A stretch of 64,000 nucleotides of DNA, from assembly GCF_009789195.1 (NCBI RefSeq), contig NZ_WSTC01000006.1, positions 72,126-136,125 on the forward strand, given 5' to 3'. Positions 42,666 to 52,611 of the stretch are shown piece by piece. Under the pieces are notes generated by a model, which saw nothing but the letters and a program-made list of their open reading frames with translations, did not search any database and was not told the DNA's origin. The position numbers and the translations under genes are program-made. Source of the DNA: Paenibacillus sp. MMS18-CY102 (GTDB lineage: Bacteria; Bacillota; Bacilli; Paenibacillales; Paenibacillaceae). The stretch's first letter is position 1. Each line of letters opens with the position of its first letter.

Positions 42666-42870
42666 GACAATCCCCCTTAAATGAGTGTGAGTGGATGGTA
42701 AATGTTCTTGAATGTATTTTTATACATCTGTATGATTATATATTCAAACCCAACCGTACAGCAAGGAGAACTCTTCTCTGGCGGCGTAATTTATTTGGCC
42801 GTATACGGCTGTGCCTCAAGGCGATTATAATGTTTGAGGTTATGCTATAGCATACATAGGAGGTCCTTTA

Positions 42871-43143
42871 ATGACGAATACGGCGAAAACCTATAAAAAC
42901 TGCCAAAGCTGCGGCATGCCGCTTGCGCGTGACGAACAACGGGGCGGGACCGAACGTGACGGTTCGAAAAGCAACAAATATTGCAGCCATTGCTACCAAC
43001 ATGGCGAATTTACGTTACCTAACCTGACAGTGGAGCAGATGCGGGAACTGGTGAAGGAGAAGCTGGGCGAATTCGGGTTTCCGAAGTTTCTAAGAGGCGT
43101 GTTTACGCGGAATATCTATAAGCTGGAACGTTGGACGAAGTAG
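42871..43143 (+). CDS. Zinc-ribbon protein
   Basis: 90 residues. CQSCGMPL (Cys-x2-Cys) and YCSHCYQHGEF (second pair) make one zinc ribbon of the PF12674 type; the rest is a short helical tail (VEQMRELVKEKLGEFGFPKFLRG). ATAGGAGGTCC precedes the ATG. The same architecture occurs in many Firmicutes with no known function. Confidence 0.75.
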   Translation: MTNTAKTYKNCQSCGMPLARDEQRGGTERDGSKSNKYCSHCYQHGEFTLPNLTVEQMRELVKEKLGEFGFPKFLRGVFTRNIYKLERWTK

Positions 43144-43230
43144 CCAATCAGCTTGCAAGCTTCTGGATATACTACAAGGAGGGTTTCCCAGCCACCATGG
43201 GATGTCAGATGACAAGGAGGTCCCTCACGG

Positions 43231-44211
43231 ATGTTAAACCGAGTTTGGAATGTTGGCCTGATTGTGCTGACGGCCGTATTCGTGGGATTGCTGGCAGCAT
43301 TCGTCATTACGATTTTACATACCCGAGAACTGGCGGAACAGCTTGAGCAGGGAGATAAGTCTGCTGTAGCTGCTGAACGAACACGGATTGCCCTCATCTC
43401 GCAGGAGCTGGACAACCCGTTCTGGCGTTCGGTAGAGGAGGGCGCACGTGCGGCCGCAGCAGAATATGGGATGGATTTAACTTATCTAGGACCGCTGCGG
43501 ATTAATCCGGAAGAGCAGGCACGGCTGCTGGAGAAGGCGATTGCGCAAGGGTTCGACGGGCTGCTCATCCAAGGGTTGAATGATCCTGCGTACGCTCAAT
43601 TGATCGGAAAGGCGTTCGAGCGCGGCATTCCGGCGATTACGATTGATGCGGATGAACCGGGGAGCGCGCGAGTGGCGTATGTCGGAACGGATAATTGGCA
43701 AGCGGGCGAAGAGATGGGGAGGCTTGTGATTCGCATGGCGGGCGCGAAGGGGCGTATCGGCGTGCTGCTCGGCAGTGAAGCGATGAATATGAAGCTACGG
43801 CTGGCTGGTTTTCGAAACGTGGTAAAACAAACGAAGGGACTTTCTATTGAGGATGTGCGCATCTCGAACATCTCGCGCCTGCAAGCAACCGAGCAAGCAG
43901 AGGGCATGCTGCGGAAGCATCCGGGCTTGCTGGCTGTCGTTGGGTTCAGTGCATTGGACGGCGTCGGGATTGTAGAGGCGGCAAAGCGGGTGAAGGCTGG
44001 CGATCTCCCGGTGTTTGCGTTTGACGATTTGGAGAATACGCGCCAAGCGATCAGGGAATGCCGAATTGCCGCTGCCCTCGTGCAGCAGCCTGGCCGAATG
44101 GGGCAGGAGGCAGTAAATTTGCTTCACACGTATTTGCAAGATGGCGCTGTTGCGGCGGCGTTTCATTTTACGACGACGAATGTGTTGGACAGGGCGGACG
44201 GCTGCCGATGA
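43231..44211 (+). CDS. Membrane-anchored sugar-binding protein (Peripla_BP_4)
   Basis: 326 residues. One N-terminal helix (VGLIVLTAVFVGLLAAFVI) anchors it outside the membrane; the rest is a periplasmic binding fold (RIALISQELDNPFWRSVEEGARAAA; GLLIQGLNDPAYAQLIGKA; GIPAITIDADEPGSARVAYVGTDN; FAFDDLENTRQAIRE), as in ribose/galactose-binding proteins. Its stop overlaps the start of the histidine kinase (ATGA), so it is probably the extracellular sensor of that kinase and not a transporter subunit. RBS AAGGAGG. Confidence 0.88.
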   Translation: MLNRVWNVGLIVLTAVFVGLLAAFVITILHTRELAEQLEQGDKSAVAAERTRIALISQELDNPFWRSVEEGARAAAAEYGMDLTYLGPLRINPEEQARLLEKAIAQGFDGLLIQGLNDPAYAQLIGKAFERGIPAITIDADEPGSARVAYVGTDNWQAGEEMGRLVIRMAGAKGRIGVLLGSEAMNMKLRLAGFRNVVKQTKGLSIEDVRISNISRLQATEQAEGMLRKHPGLLAVVGFSALDGVGIVEAAKRVKAGDLPVFAFDDLENTRQAIRECRIAAALVQQPGRMGQEAVNLLHTYLQDGAVAAAFHFTTTNVLDRADGCR

Positions 44212-45710
44212 CGATCCGGACGAAGCTGCTTATCATTATTCCGCTGCTAGTGCTGCTGGCGAATATGGTGACGTTGTTCCTGTTCCAGAGCTCAACTGTC
44301 GTACAGCGGGGTTATGACCGGATGATGGATCGGGTACTGGCTTATCGGGAATCTGTGCAAAATGCGGAGCGCTCCACGCAATCGCTCTACAGTTATTTAT
44401 TGGACCCGAATCCGCAAACGAAAGCGGAAGCGCATCGCCTGCGTGATGCCTTGCAACAGAGCCGGGAGCAAATCGGCTCACTTGGGCAAGACGCCGCACT
44501 CGCCTCCGCTGCCGCTGGCTTCATTCATTTGCTAGATGCCTTGCAGCGGCAACAGCGCGATGCGGAGTCAGCTTCCGAATCACCGAGCGTTGCATTGTCG
44601 TTGTACACCGATGCGGAGAAGACAGAACGATTCGTTCGGGAGGATGGGCAGCGGCTCATCGATCTGGAATTGAGCAACGATCAACCTATTTTTCGCGACA
44701 TTCAACTAGCAAATATTCGAATGAATCGGCTTGGCGCCGCGATTATCGCGATCCAGACGCTGCTCGGGGCTGGTCTCGCGTTCTGGGTGTCCCGCAGTGT
44801 AACGGAACCCGTAGGGCGGTTGGTTCGCATGGCGAAGGGGATTTCGGAAGGGCGATCGCAGCAAGAGCTGGAGCCGCTGCCACCCGTGACGAAGGATGAG
44901 TTGGGCGTCATGACGGGCACTTTTCTGCAAATGATCACGTCATTGCAAGAAGCGGCAGATCGGGACAAGGGCAGGCTGGAGCAGGAACGGCTGGTGAAGG
45001 AGCTGGAGCTGCAGGCGCTTCAAAGCCAGATTCAGCCGCATTTTCTGTTCAATTCGCTTAATGTGCTGTCTAAGCTCGCCTTATTGGAAGGCGCAGAGAA
45101 AACATCGGACCTGATCGTCTCCATGTCCAAGCTGATCCGTTACCGGCTGCGCCAATCGGACGAGCCTGTCACGCTTCGCGAGGAGCTGGGGCATGTGATG
45201 GAGTACGTGACGATCCAGCGTGCGCGGTTTCAGAATCGGGTATCGTTCGAGACGGATATCGATGAGGATGCGTTAGCTGTCCAGATTCCAGCGCTAACCG
45301 TCCAACCGCTCGTCGAAAATGCGTTCGTGCATGGGATTGAGCAACTGGAGTCCGGTGCGACGATTCGGCTGTCCGTACGTCGTGACGGCCAGGACGCTGT
45401 TATTGCCGTTAGTGATAATGGCGCTGGCATGGATGAACCAACGAGGGAGGCGCTGCTCCAATTAAGCTATGGGCCAAATGCGCCAAGCGTTTCGGGGCCA
45501 TTGGCTCAGCCCGAGGAACCTAAGGCACAACATCAGCGGTCAGCTGGAATTGGGACGCGTAATGTTTTTCGGCGGCTTCAGCTGTTTAGTGGGCGCGGCG
45601 ATACCGTGGATATAAGGAGCAAGCGCGGAGAAGGGACGACGGTTACAATCCGAATTCCTTGGTTAGATGAGGGGGATAAAGGCGATGTATCGCTTACTGA
45701 TCGCGGATGA
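44208..45710 (+). CDS. YesM-family sensor histidine kinase
   Basis: 500 residues. Two membrane helices (LLIIIPLLVLLANMVTLFLF and LGAAIIAIQTLLGAGLAFWV) flank an extracytoplasmic helical sensor; a HAMP domain (SRSVTEPVGRLVRMAKGI) leads to the phosphoacceptor LQSQIQPHFLFNSLNVLSKLAL (His) and an ATP-binding domain (VQPLVENAFVHGIEQL; SDNGAGMDEP; GIGTRNVFRRLQLF). Starts at the ATGA overlap with the binding-protein gene and overlaps the response regulator by 26 bases: a three-gene sensory operon. Confidence 0.92.
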   Translation: MTIRTKLLIIIPLLVLLANMVTLFLFQSSTVVQRGYDRMMDRVLAYRESVQNAERSTQSLYSYLLDPNPQTKAEAHRLRDALQQSREQIGSLGQDAALASAAAGFIHLLDALQRQQRDAESASESPSVALSLYTDAEKTERFVREDGQRLIDLELSNDQPIFRDIQLANIRMNRLGAAIIAIQTLLGAGLAFWVSRSVTEPVGRLVRMAKGISEGRSQQELEPLPPVTKDELGVMTGTFLQMITSLQEAADRDKGRLEQERLVKELELQALQSQIQPHFLFNSLNVLSKLALLEGAEKTSDLIVSMSKLIRYRLRQSDEPVTLREELGHVMEYVTIQRARFQNRVSFETDIDEDALAVQIPALTVQPLVENAFVHGIEQLESGATIRLSVRRDGQDAVIAVSDNGAGMDEPTREALLQLSYGPNAPSVSGPLAQPEEPKAQHQRSAGIGTRNVFRRLQLFSGRGDTVDIRSKRGEGTTVTIRIPWLDEGDKGDVSLTDRG

Positions 45711-47016
45711 TGAAGCGTTAGAGAGAGAAGGGCTGGAGTGGATCGTCAATCGGATGCTGCCTGGCCAGTTCGAGATCATTCACGCCGAGAACGGGAGAAG
45801 GGCCATCGAACAGGCGGAGGAACGCCGGCCACATATCGTGCTAATGGATGTCCAGATGCCGGGCATTCAAGGGCTGGAGGCGCTAAGGGAGATTCGCAGC
45901 ATGCTGCCGGACGTCAAGCTGGTATTGGTGACAGCGTATGATTCTTTTGCTTACGCGCAGGAGGCGATAACGCTCGGCATCTCTGAGTATATCGTGAAGC
46001 CAGCTAGCCGGGATCAAATCACGAAGCTGCTCACGCGATTGGTGGATGAACTGCAGCGGGAGAAGGAGAAGCGGGGCGAGCAACTGGAGCTGAAAAGCAG
46101 GATGTCCTCCATCCAGCCGCTCATCGAGAACGAGCTGGCGCTTATTCTGATGGTTGATCAGGCGATGGGCACAAGCCCGGACACGTTGGCGGAGTGGCTG
46201 GATTTTGGTTTGGAGCACGGGCGCAGCCTCGTCATCGCGTTCCCTGGCCATGATTCATCGTTGGATCGCGGGCAGCTCTATGAGACGATTCGCCGATTGG
46301 CAAAATCGCAAGCTAGCTGCATTGTGAGCTCTATTCTGGAGCATCACATTGCCCTGTTCGTCCACCAGCCGCCGCAGGGTGCGGAAGATGGCGAGGAGGG
46401 GCTGATCCGCTTCGCGGAGAAGCTGGCTGAGGCGGCTCGGGCGCAGCTTCTGGCGGCGCCATCGATCGGCATTGGATCGTTGCGCAGCGGGGCGGAAGGG
46501 CTGCGCCATTCGTATTTTGAAGCGGTGTTCGCTTCCACTTATCCGGGTCGGGAAGGGCAAGTGTGCTTGTTCGACGATCTAAAGCAAGGCAAGCAAGAGG
46601 CGGTGATGGCTGAGGGTGCGGAGCTGCCCGAGGAACGCCAGCGCAGCTACGTGCTGTCAGCCTTGAACCGTATCCGCGAGCTTCGCGAGGAGCAGACGGC
46701 GACCGTTATGGATCGGGCGATTGCTTATATGTTAGAACGATTTACGGAGGAATTGTCACTGGAGGATGTCGCGGAATACGTTCATCTGAATCCTTTTTAC
46801 TTCAGTAAAGTGTTCAAGCAGCATGTCGGGGAAAATTTCATCGACTACTTAACCGGGCTGCGCATCGACAAGGCGAAGCGGCTGATCGCGGACAAGCAGC
46901 TCATTCTGAAGGAAGTTTGTTATCAAGTCGGCTATAAGGACCCGAATTATTTTAGCCGCGTGTTTAAGAAGGTAACTGGCGTTACGCCGTCCGAATACCG
47001 TGCCTTGCCTCGGTAG
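45685..47016 (+). CDS. YesN-family response regulator (AraC type)
   Basis: 443 residues. Receiver domain with acidic pocket (LLIADDEALEREG), phosphoacceptor Asp in HIVLMDVQMPG and Lys in EYIVKPASRDQ; a middle linker of unknown fold; C-terminal AraC double HTH (LSLEDVAEYVHLNPFYFSKVF; ILKEVCYQVGYKDPNYFSRVFKKVTGVTPSEYR). ATG at 45685 follows GAGGGGGATAAAGG. It likely activates the sugar porter gene downstream. Terminator at 47029. Confidence 0.92.
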   Translation: MYRLLIADDEALEREGLEWIVNRMLPGQFEIIHAENGRRAIEQAEERRPHIVLMDVQMPGIQGLEALREIRSMLPDVKLVLVTAYDSFAYAQEAITLGISEYIVKPASRDQITKLLTRLVDELQREKEKRGEQLELKSRMSSIQPLIENELALILMVDQAMGTSPDTLAEWLDFGLEHGRSLVIAFPGHDSSLDRGQLYETIRRLAKSQASCIVSSILEHHIALFVHQPPQGAEDGEEGLIRFAEKLAEAARAQLLAAPSIGIGSLRSGAEGLRHSYFEAVFASTYPGREGQVCLFDDLKQGKQEAVMAEGAELPEERQRSYVLSALNRIRELREEQTATVMDRAIAYMLERFTEELSLEDVAEYVHLNPFYFSKVFKQHVGENFIDYLTGLRIDKAKRLIADKQLILKEVCYQVGYKDPNYFSRVFKKVTGVTPSEYRALPR

Positions 47017-47028
47017 GCAGTTAATGAG

Positions 47029-47058
47029 AGTCCATGTTCTCGCGACATGGACTTTTTT
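47029..47058 (+). terminator. Rho-independent terminator
   Basis: AGTCCATGT and ACATGGACT form a 9-bp stem with a TCTCGCG loop and six Ts; ends the sensory operon. Confidence 0.88.
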
Positions 47059-47060
47059 GT

Positions 47061-47119
47061 GCATGAAGGACAGAATAATGCGGGTCGCCTACGGCGATTG
47101 CCCGTTATTCACGATGCAT
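47061..47119. repeat. Nested inverted repeat
   Basis: AATAATGCGGGTCGCC-tac-GGCGATTGCCCGTTATT (47074-47109) is a long imperfect palindrome, flanked by GCATG copies at 47061 and 47115. It lies between the terminator and the sugar-porter promoter region. It could be a regulator-binding site or RNA hairpin; nothing decides. Confidence 0.4.
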
Positions 47120-47292
47120 GAATAGCTGTGCGGGAACAGCACAAATTAGTGAAGATGATCGAGCCACGGCTGCTTTCGAATCGATGCTATACTAAAAATC
47201 GCTTTCCAAACAAGGTTGTCCTTCGGCATGAACGGAGGAAAAGGATATGCGTTACGAGCACGATTTTGAAAACAGAAAGGAATGCATATATT

Positions 47293-48681
47293 ATGGCACA
47301 AACGATAAAAACGCCAGCTTCCGAGCCGAATATGCGCTACGTCACGCTGGTGTCCATCATTGCTGCGCTGGGCGGGCTGTTGTTTGGTTTCGACACGGCT
47401 GTCGTATCGGGCGCTATTGGCTTCATGCAGGACAAGTTTGAACTAAACGGCATTCAGACCGGCTGGGCAGTATCGAGCTTGATTATTGGCTGTATCGTCG
47501 GCGCTGCCGCGTCGGGCTGGTTAAGTGACCGGTTTGGCCGCAAAAAGGTGCTAATCGCCGCGGCGCTGCTGTTCACGCTCGGCTCGATTTTCTCCGCCAT
47601 ACCAGATACGTTCACAGGGTATATCATCGCCCGGATGATCGGTGGGCTGGGCATCGGCATTACCTCTACGTTATGCCCGTTGTATAACGCAGAGATTGCG
47701 CCTGCTCGATACCGGGGACGGTTGGTTGCGTTTAACCAGTTCGCAGTCGTTACAGGCATTTTCCTTACGTACTTCATCAACTCCGGCATTGCTGGCGCTG
47801 GCGATGACGCTTGGGACATCTCGACCGCTTGGCGCTGGATGTTCGGCGTTGGCGCGATTCCGGGCATTTTGTTCCTGGTGATGCTGTTCTTCGTGCCAGA
47901 GAGCCCGCGTTGGCTGATTAAGCAAGGGCGGCCAGAGGAAGCCCTCAACATCTTGCTTCGCATTCACGGAGAGGATGCTGCGCGCAAGGAAGTATTGGAG
48001 ATCAAAGCGTCGTTCAACGAAAAGCAAGGCTCGATTCGCGAGCTGTTTAAGCCGGGCTTGCGTTTCGCCCTTATAGCGGGCGTCGGCATAGCTGTCCTGC
48101 AGCAGATTACGGGCATTAACGCGATCATGTATTATGCGCCAGAGATTTTGAAATCAACAGGTGCAGGCACGAATGCTGCGCTAATCCAAACGATTCTCGT
48201 CGGCTTCATCAACTTCGCCTTCACGATTCTGTCGATCTGGCTGATTGACAAGGTGGGGCGCAAAGCGCTGCTGCTCGTCGGTTCGTCGGTCATGGCGCTC
48301 AGCCTGCTGTTTATCGGCATCGTGTTCCATAGTGGACATGCTACAGGCCCGTGGGTACTAGTGCTGCTGCTCGTTTATGTTGCGGCATTCGCCGTCTCGC
48401 TCGGACCAGTTGTCTGGGTGCTGCTTGCCGAGATTTTCCCGAACCGCGTACGCGGCATTGCGATTGCTATCGCATCGATGTCATTATGGGTAGCGGATTA
48501 TGTTGTATCCCAGTCGTTCCCGCCGTTGCTGGAATCCGCGGGACCAGCAGTGACGTACTGGATCTTCGGGGCGTTGTCGCTCGTAACGGTGATCTTCACG
48601 TGGAAGTTCATTCCGGAGACGAAGGGCAAATCGCTTGAGGACATGGAAAGCGTGTGGAATGAAATGAGCCGTAAGGGCTAA
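47293..48681 (+). CDS. MFS sugar porter
   Basis: 462 residues, twelve helices. Sugar-porter signatures: GGLLFGFDTAVVSGAI, DRFGRKKVLI, PESPRWLIKQGRPEEA, LQQITGINAIMYYAP, DKVGRKALLL and PETKGKSLEDME. This is the xylose/arabinose/glucose proton-symporter family. The ATG at 47293 follows AAAGGAATG. A second frame (47247-47441, start behind GGAGGAAAAGGAT) overlaps its first 50 codons; it is probably not a gene but could modulate translation. The porter is the likely target of the upstream sugar-sensing operon. Confidence 0.92.
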   Translation: MAQTIKTPASEPNMRYVTLVSIIAALGGLLFGFDTAVVSGAIGFMQDKFELNGIQTGWAVSSLIIGCIVGAAASGWLSDRFGRKKVLIAAALLFTLGSIFSAIPDTFTGYIIARMIGGLGIGITSTLCPLYNAEIAPARYRGRLVAFNQFAVVTGIFLTYFINSGIAGAGDDAWDISTAWRWMFGVGAIPGILFLVMLFFVPESPRWLIKQGRPEEALNILLRIHGEDAARKEVLEIKASFNEKQGSIRELFKPGLRFALIAGVGIAVLQQITGINAIMYYAPEILKSTGAGTNAALIQTILVGFINFAFTILSIWLIDKVGRKALLLVGSSVMALSLLFIGIVFHSGHATGPWVLVLLLVYVAAFAVSLGPVVWVLLAEIFPNRVRGIAIAIASMSLWVADYVVSQSFPPLLESAGPAVTYWIFGALSLVTVIFTWKFIPETKGKSLEDMESVWNEMSRKG

Positions 48682-48701
48682 GCGTATTTTGAAATATATA
48701 G

Positions 48702-48743
48702 AATCCGAAAGCTTCGCCTGTGGGCGGGGTTTTCGGATTTTTT
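48702..48743 (+). terminator. Rho-independent terminator
   Basis: AATCCGAAA pairs with TTTCGGATT, followed by Ts; ends the sugar porter gene. Confidence 0.85.
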
Positions 48744-48928
48744 GTTTTGATTAAACCCATATATGGTAATAGGTACGAGGTAAAACGTGTTATTCCGAAA
48801 GGGTGAAGAGCGTGCGGAATTCTTAGTTTGAGATCAAGTTCGAGATTTTCGGGGAAGTTAGAACAAATTAACGGCATCAATGCCGGGCTGCTTGAATCCC
48901 GCTATTTTCGCAAAGTGAGGCGTTTTAT

Positions 48929-49747
48929 TTGACCATGTTGCAATCCAAAATTTTTTCTCCAATCGATGAGATTATCTCTCTCTATGCAGACAGCATGAAT
49001 CGGAGCCTTCCGCATTTGCTCGAAGGCCTATATATATATGGCTCCATCGCATTGGGCGATTACTCTTTGGAACTAAGTGATATTGATTTTATTGCGATAA
49101 CGAAAGAGAGATTGCGGGAATCAGAAATCGCGGCGCTAACACAGGTGCATCGTGAGATCGAACTGAAATACAAGAAGCCGAACTTGAATGGCATTTATTT
49201 AACGTGGAACGATTTGGGCAAATTGCCTGAGAACACGAAGCCATTCCCGTATTATTGCGATGGGAGGATGCATGAATCGGGCTATTTTGAGTTAAACCTA
49301 GTCACTTGGTACGAACTGAAGGCACACGGCATTCGGGTTATCGGTCCGGAAGTGGCGGCATTAGGGATCGAGGTTGATTTTGAACAATTGTTATTGAGGA
49401 TGCACCATAATCTAAATGATTATTGGCGCAACTGGATTCACAAATCGAATAAACGGTTATCGTTTGCAGCACTGGCACTTTACTTTAGAAGAGCCGATAT
49501 CGAATGGGGCGTTTTGGGCATTACGAGATTGTACTATACGTTCCGGGAGCGCAAGATCACCACTAAAGCTGGGGCGGGTGAATATGCATTAGAGGTTGTG
49601 CCTCCTCAGTGGCATCGCGTCATTCAAGAATGCATTAACACGAGGCGTGGCGTGAAGAAATCCCTTTATCGATCAAGAGTCGTGTTGAAAAAAGAGGCAA
49701 TCAAGTATATGAAATATATGCTGGATGAGTGCAACAAGCTTAAGTGA
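48929..49747 (+). CDS. Nucleotidyltransferase with DUF4111 domain (AadA-like)
   Basis: 272 residues. LEGLYIYGSIALGDYSLELSDIDFIAI is the nucleotidyltransferase site (GS plus DxD). The C-terminal helical part (MHHNLNDYWRNWI; ALYFRRADIEWGVLGITRLYYTFRERKITTKAGAGEYAL) is the DUF4111 domain of AadA-type aminoglycoside adenylyltransferases. The TTG at 48929 is better spaced from GTGAGG than the ATG at 48935. The substrate may not be an antibiotic. Confidence 0.82.
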   Translation: MTMLQSKIFSPIDEIISLYADSMNRSLPHLLEGLYIYGSIALGDYSLELSDIDFIAITKERLRESEIAALTQVHREIELKYKKPNLNGIYLTWNDLGKLPENTKPFPYYCDGRMHESGYFELNLVTWYELKAHGIRVIGPEVAALGIEVDFEQLLLRMHHNLNDYWRNWIHKSNKRLSFAALALYFRRADIEWGVLGITRLYYTFRERKITTKAGAGEYALEVVPPQWHRVIQECINTRRGVKKSLYRSRVVLKKEAIKYMKYMLDECNKLK

Positions 49748-49772
49748 GTACATACAGTATGCTGTATGGCGC

Positions 49773-49936
49773 CTCTCTTAAGGTTTTTTTATAAAATTAT
49801 AATCTTTTTATTCCATTTCTTAAGAAGTCTTAGGTTGTTCAATATACACTTAGATGTTAATATTTTCTTTATGCTAGAAGTAATAGCGTTATTCAAATTA
49901 ATGGTTTTATTCATCATGTTGTAGTGGAGGAGAACA
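49773..49936. repeat. Duplicated leader of the SLH genes, copy 1
   Basis: From CTCTCTTAAGG (49773) to the SLH start, this 164-bp leader is clearly homologous to 52590-52756. Shared blocks include TTAATATT, CTTTATG, AGAAGTAATAG, TTATTCAAATTAATGGTTTT and GTAGTGGAGGAGAA. It marks the left boundary of a 2.8-kb tandem duplication and presumably contains the promoter of each gene. Confidence 0.8.
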
Positions 49937-52549
49937 ATGAAAAAGTTTAGAAGCGTATTATCCGCTTTGCTCGCAGTAAGCCTTGTGTTCGGCACATTGC
50001 TTGCTTCGGTATCAGCAGCGTCATCGCCTGAAAATGTAGAGAAGCACTGGGCGGCAGGCACGCTCAAGAAATGGCTGGCTGCCGGGCTCATTCAAGGCTA
50101 TCCAGATGGCACGCTAAAACCGGATGCACCAGTGACGCGTGGGGAATTCGCAGCGCTGTTGAACCGTGCATTTGGATTGAAGGATGAGGCTGCTGGCGTA
50201 TCCTTTAACGATTTGCCTAAGGCAAACTGGGCATATCATGATATTGCAGTCGCGGTACAAGCAGGCTATTTGCAAGGTACAGGCGGCGGCAACGTATCTC
50301 CTGCGCAAGCAGCAGCTCGCCAAGAAGCTTCCGTTATGGTGGCGAACATATTGCATCTCGATACGAAAACGAACACGGATGTATCGCAGTTCAAAGACGC
50401 GGCGCAAATCGCGGACTGGAGCAAAGGCTCTGTCGCAGCGCTCGCTTCCAATAAGATCGTTAAGGGCGACGAACAAGGCAACTTCCGCCCGAAAGCATCG
50501 ATTACGCGCGCGGAAGCAGTCGTTGTCCTCGATGCAGCATTAGCACTTCAAAATAACAATAGTGTAGCAAAGACGTTTGATAAAGCTGGCGTCTATGGCT
50601 CGGCGGACAAAACAGAAACGATCAACGGCAATGTCGTCATCTCGGCAGCAGGCGTAACACTCCAGAACGTGGTCATCACGGGCAACCTGACCATCGCGAA
50701 GGAAGTAGCCGAAGGCGATGTGACGTTAAAGAAAGTGACGGTCAAAGGCACGACGACGGTGAACGGCGGCGGCCCGAATTCGATTCATTTGGAAGACTCG
50801 GTACTGCTTCGCATTATCGTAGACAAAGCAACGGGCCGTGTGCGGATCGTCGCTATCGGTGCAACGACGGTACAGGATGTCATCATCCAATCACCGGTCA
50901 AAATCGAAGAATCGCATGTGACGGATAGCGGGTTCAAGAACATCGAGATCTCCAAAGCGTTGCCGAAAGACTCGAATGTGGAGCTGGTCGGGCATTTTGA
51001 GAGTGTAGGGGTCAATGCTGCGAACATTCAGCTCAACATCCCAAGCGGCAAGGTTGATAACCTAGATGTAGCCAAAGATGCAGCAGGCAACGTGATCAAC
51101 GTTAGCAAAGAAGCACAAGTATTGAAGCTTGTTCTCGATGCAGTTGCGAAGCTGATCGGTGAAGGTAAAGTCGATCAAGCAACAGTGAATGACGGTGCGA
51201 AAGGCTCGTCGTTCGAAACGAAGCCTGGTCAAGTGGACGGTGCGGCGAAAGATAGCATCACGGCACCAGGTGCGACAGTTGTAACTGGCGGCGGTGGCGG
51301 CGGAAGCACGGGTGGAAACAACGGCGGTAATAATAACGGCGGTAACACAGGCGGCAACAATGGCGGAGACAACGGTGGCAGCACTCCGCCGAAATGCACG
51401 GTAAATTGCGATGATGCAAACCTGCATTCGCTTTCGGTAGCGGGCAGCGTGTATATGGAACTGGCACAACGGAACTTTGGCACTGCTAAGGTAGGTGTTG
51501 GGTTCGAGAGTATGATGCAGGATTATTCCGTTGATCTTCCGAGCAATTTCGCGGAATCCGATGTTGCTTTCACGGTCACTGCGGCGGCATATGCTACGAT
51601 TAGCTACAGCGTAGATTATGACGATGGTAATGAGATTAAAGATGTTGCTGTGGGCGATCAAGGATCTTTCAATATTCATTTGAGAGAAAAGCATGATGCG
51701 ACTGTAATGGTTACTGTTACGAATGCAAACGATAACCAATCAAAGTACTACTACGTTAAGTTTGTGTATGATCGAGGAATTCAAGAAGCTTTCCGTATCG
51801 ATCATCTGGTCATGAGCCCAACCCAAACGTATAACATACTTCAATCAGAAGCTCTTATGGCGGGTGACAGCGTAACCGCAACTGTGCCTGCTGCGGATAC
51901 GAGCAAAGGTTTGGAATTAACTGTAAGTGGAGTAAGCGGCCAAAATGGCAGCAGCGCGTTCGGAGTAAGCTTAGCTGATTACTCTAAAAATAATGTTTTC
52001 AAACCGGCAAATTTAATAGGTACCATTCATGTAGTAGTGACGCGTGCGGGCCAAGAAATTATGAATGGTGATTACCAGTATGATTTGACCCCTGTACCGC
52101 TTATTACGGACGGAACGGGCATCAATGTAACTTTGTGGACCAAAGAACAATTGAAACAAAAGGATGCAACTAGCTACTCTGTGAATCGAGCATCTTACGG
52201 AATTGATATCAGCTTCGATAAGGTCGCCAATCCAGCTCTTCAAAACGTGAAATATATTGAAGTTGCTTATGGTGACAAGCTTTATACGAATTCAGAGAAG
52301 TATGCGTGGACCTACGAGGACCGTAAAAAAAGCCAAGTGAAATATGGTTTCAGAGGCCCAATTCCAGTGTCTGATGATTATCCTTACAACGTAGTCCCTC
52401 AAGGATATACGGAAGTGCACGATCAGTTTGCTTATATCTTCTTGTATGATGAGCATAAGAAACTGATCGGCTGCTATGTGCAAGAATTACACTTTGATGC
52501 AGACCACGTAGGCGAAGGTGTAACAATCGTGCCGCCAGTCGTTAAATAA
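49937..52549 (+). CDS. SLH-domain surface protein, copy 1
   Basis: 870 residues. A signal peptide (to ASVSA) is followed by three SLH repeats (GLIQGYPDGTLKPDAPVTRGEF; GYLQGTGGGNVSPAQAAARQEA; KIVKGDEQGNFRPKASITRAEA) for wall attachment. Residues about 215-400 form parallel-beta-like repeats (TINGNVVISAAGVTLQNVVI). A Gly/Asn-rich linker (about 450-485) leads to a C-terminal region with a cadherin-like beta-sandwich start (LHSLSVAGSVYMEL) and unknown domains. The next gene is its tandem duplicate. RBS GTGGAGGAG. Confidence 0.88.
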   Translation: MKKFRSVLSALLAVSLVFGTLLASVSAASSPENVEKHWAAGTLKKWLAAGLIQGYPDGTLKPDAPVTRGEFAALLNRAFGLKDEAAGVSFNDLPKANWAYHDIAVAVQAGYLQGTGGGNVSPAQAAARQEASVMVANILHLDTKTNTDVSQFKDAAQIADWSKGSVAALASNKIVKGDEQGNFRPKASITRAEAVVVLDAALALQNNNSVAKTFDKAGVYGSADKTETINGNVVISAAGVTLQNVVITGNLTIAKEVAEGDVTLKKVTVKGTTTVNGGGPNSIHLEDSVLLRIIVDKATGRVRIVAIGATTVQDVIIQSPVKIEESHVTDSGFKNIEISKALPKDSNVELVGHFESVGVNAANIQLNIPSGKVDNLDVAKDAAGNVINVSKEAQVLKLVLDAVAKLIGEGKVDQATVNDGAKGSSFETKPGQVDGAAKDSITAPGATVVTGGGGGGSTGGNNGGNNNGGNTGGNNGGDNGGSTPPKCTVNCDDANLHSLSVAGSVYMELAQRNFGTAKVGVGFESMMQDYSVDLPSNFAESDVAFTVTAAAYATISYSVDYDDGNEIKDVAVGDQGSFNIHLREKHDATVMVTVTNANDNQSKYYYVKFVYDRGIQEAFRIDHLVMSPTQTYNILQSEALMAGDSVTATVPAADTSKGLELTVSGVSGQNGSSAFGVSLADYSKNNVFKPANLIGTIHVVVTRAGQEIMNGDYQYDLTPVPLITDGTGINVTLWTKEQLKQKDATSYSVNRASYGIDISFDKVANPALQNVKYIEVAYGDKLYTNSEKYAWTYEDRKKSQVKYGFRGPIPVSDDYPYNVVPQGYTEVHDQFAYIFLYDEHKKLIGCYVQELHFDADHVGEGVTIVPPVVK

Positions 52550-52556
52550 TAGGTTT

Positions 52557-52611
52557 AATCCCCCTTCTTGAACAGACTATTGCAGTAGTCTCTCTTAAGG
52601 GGGATTTTTTT
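52557..52611 (+). terminator. Rho-independent terminator between SLH genes
   Basis: AATCCCCCTT and AAGGGGGATT pair around a second small hairpin (CAGACTATTGCAGTAGTCT-like) and run into seven Ts. Its 3' arm contains the CTCTCTTAAGG junction of the duplication. Confidence 0.8.

Noticed and set aside
47247..47441. 64-codon ORF overlapping the start of the sugar porter
   Set aside because: It has a good ribosome-binding site, but most of it is out-of-frame porter sequence; kept only as a remark on possible translational control.
50184..50543. Long alternative-frame ORFs inside the SLH genes
   Set aside because: Arg/Ser/Lys-rich shadows repeated in both gene copies, caused by codon bias of the SLH frames; no start signals.
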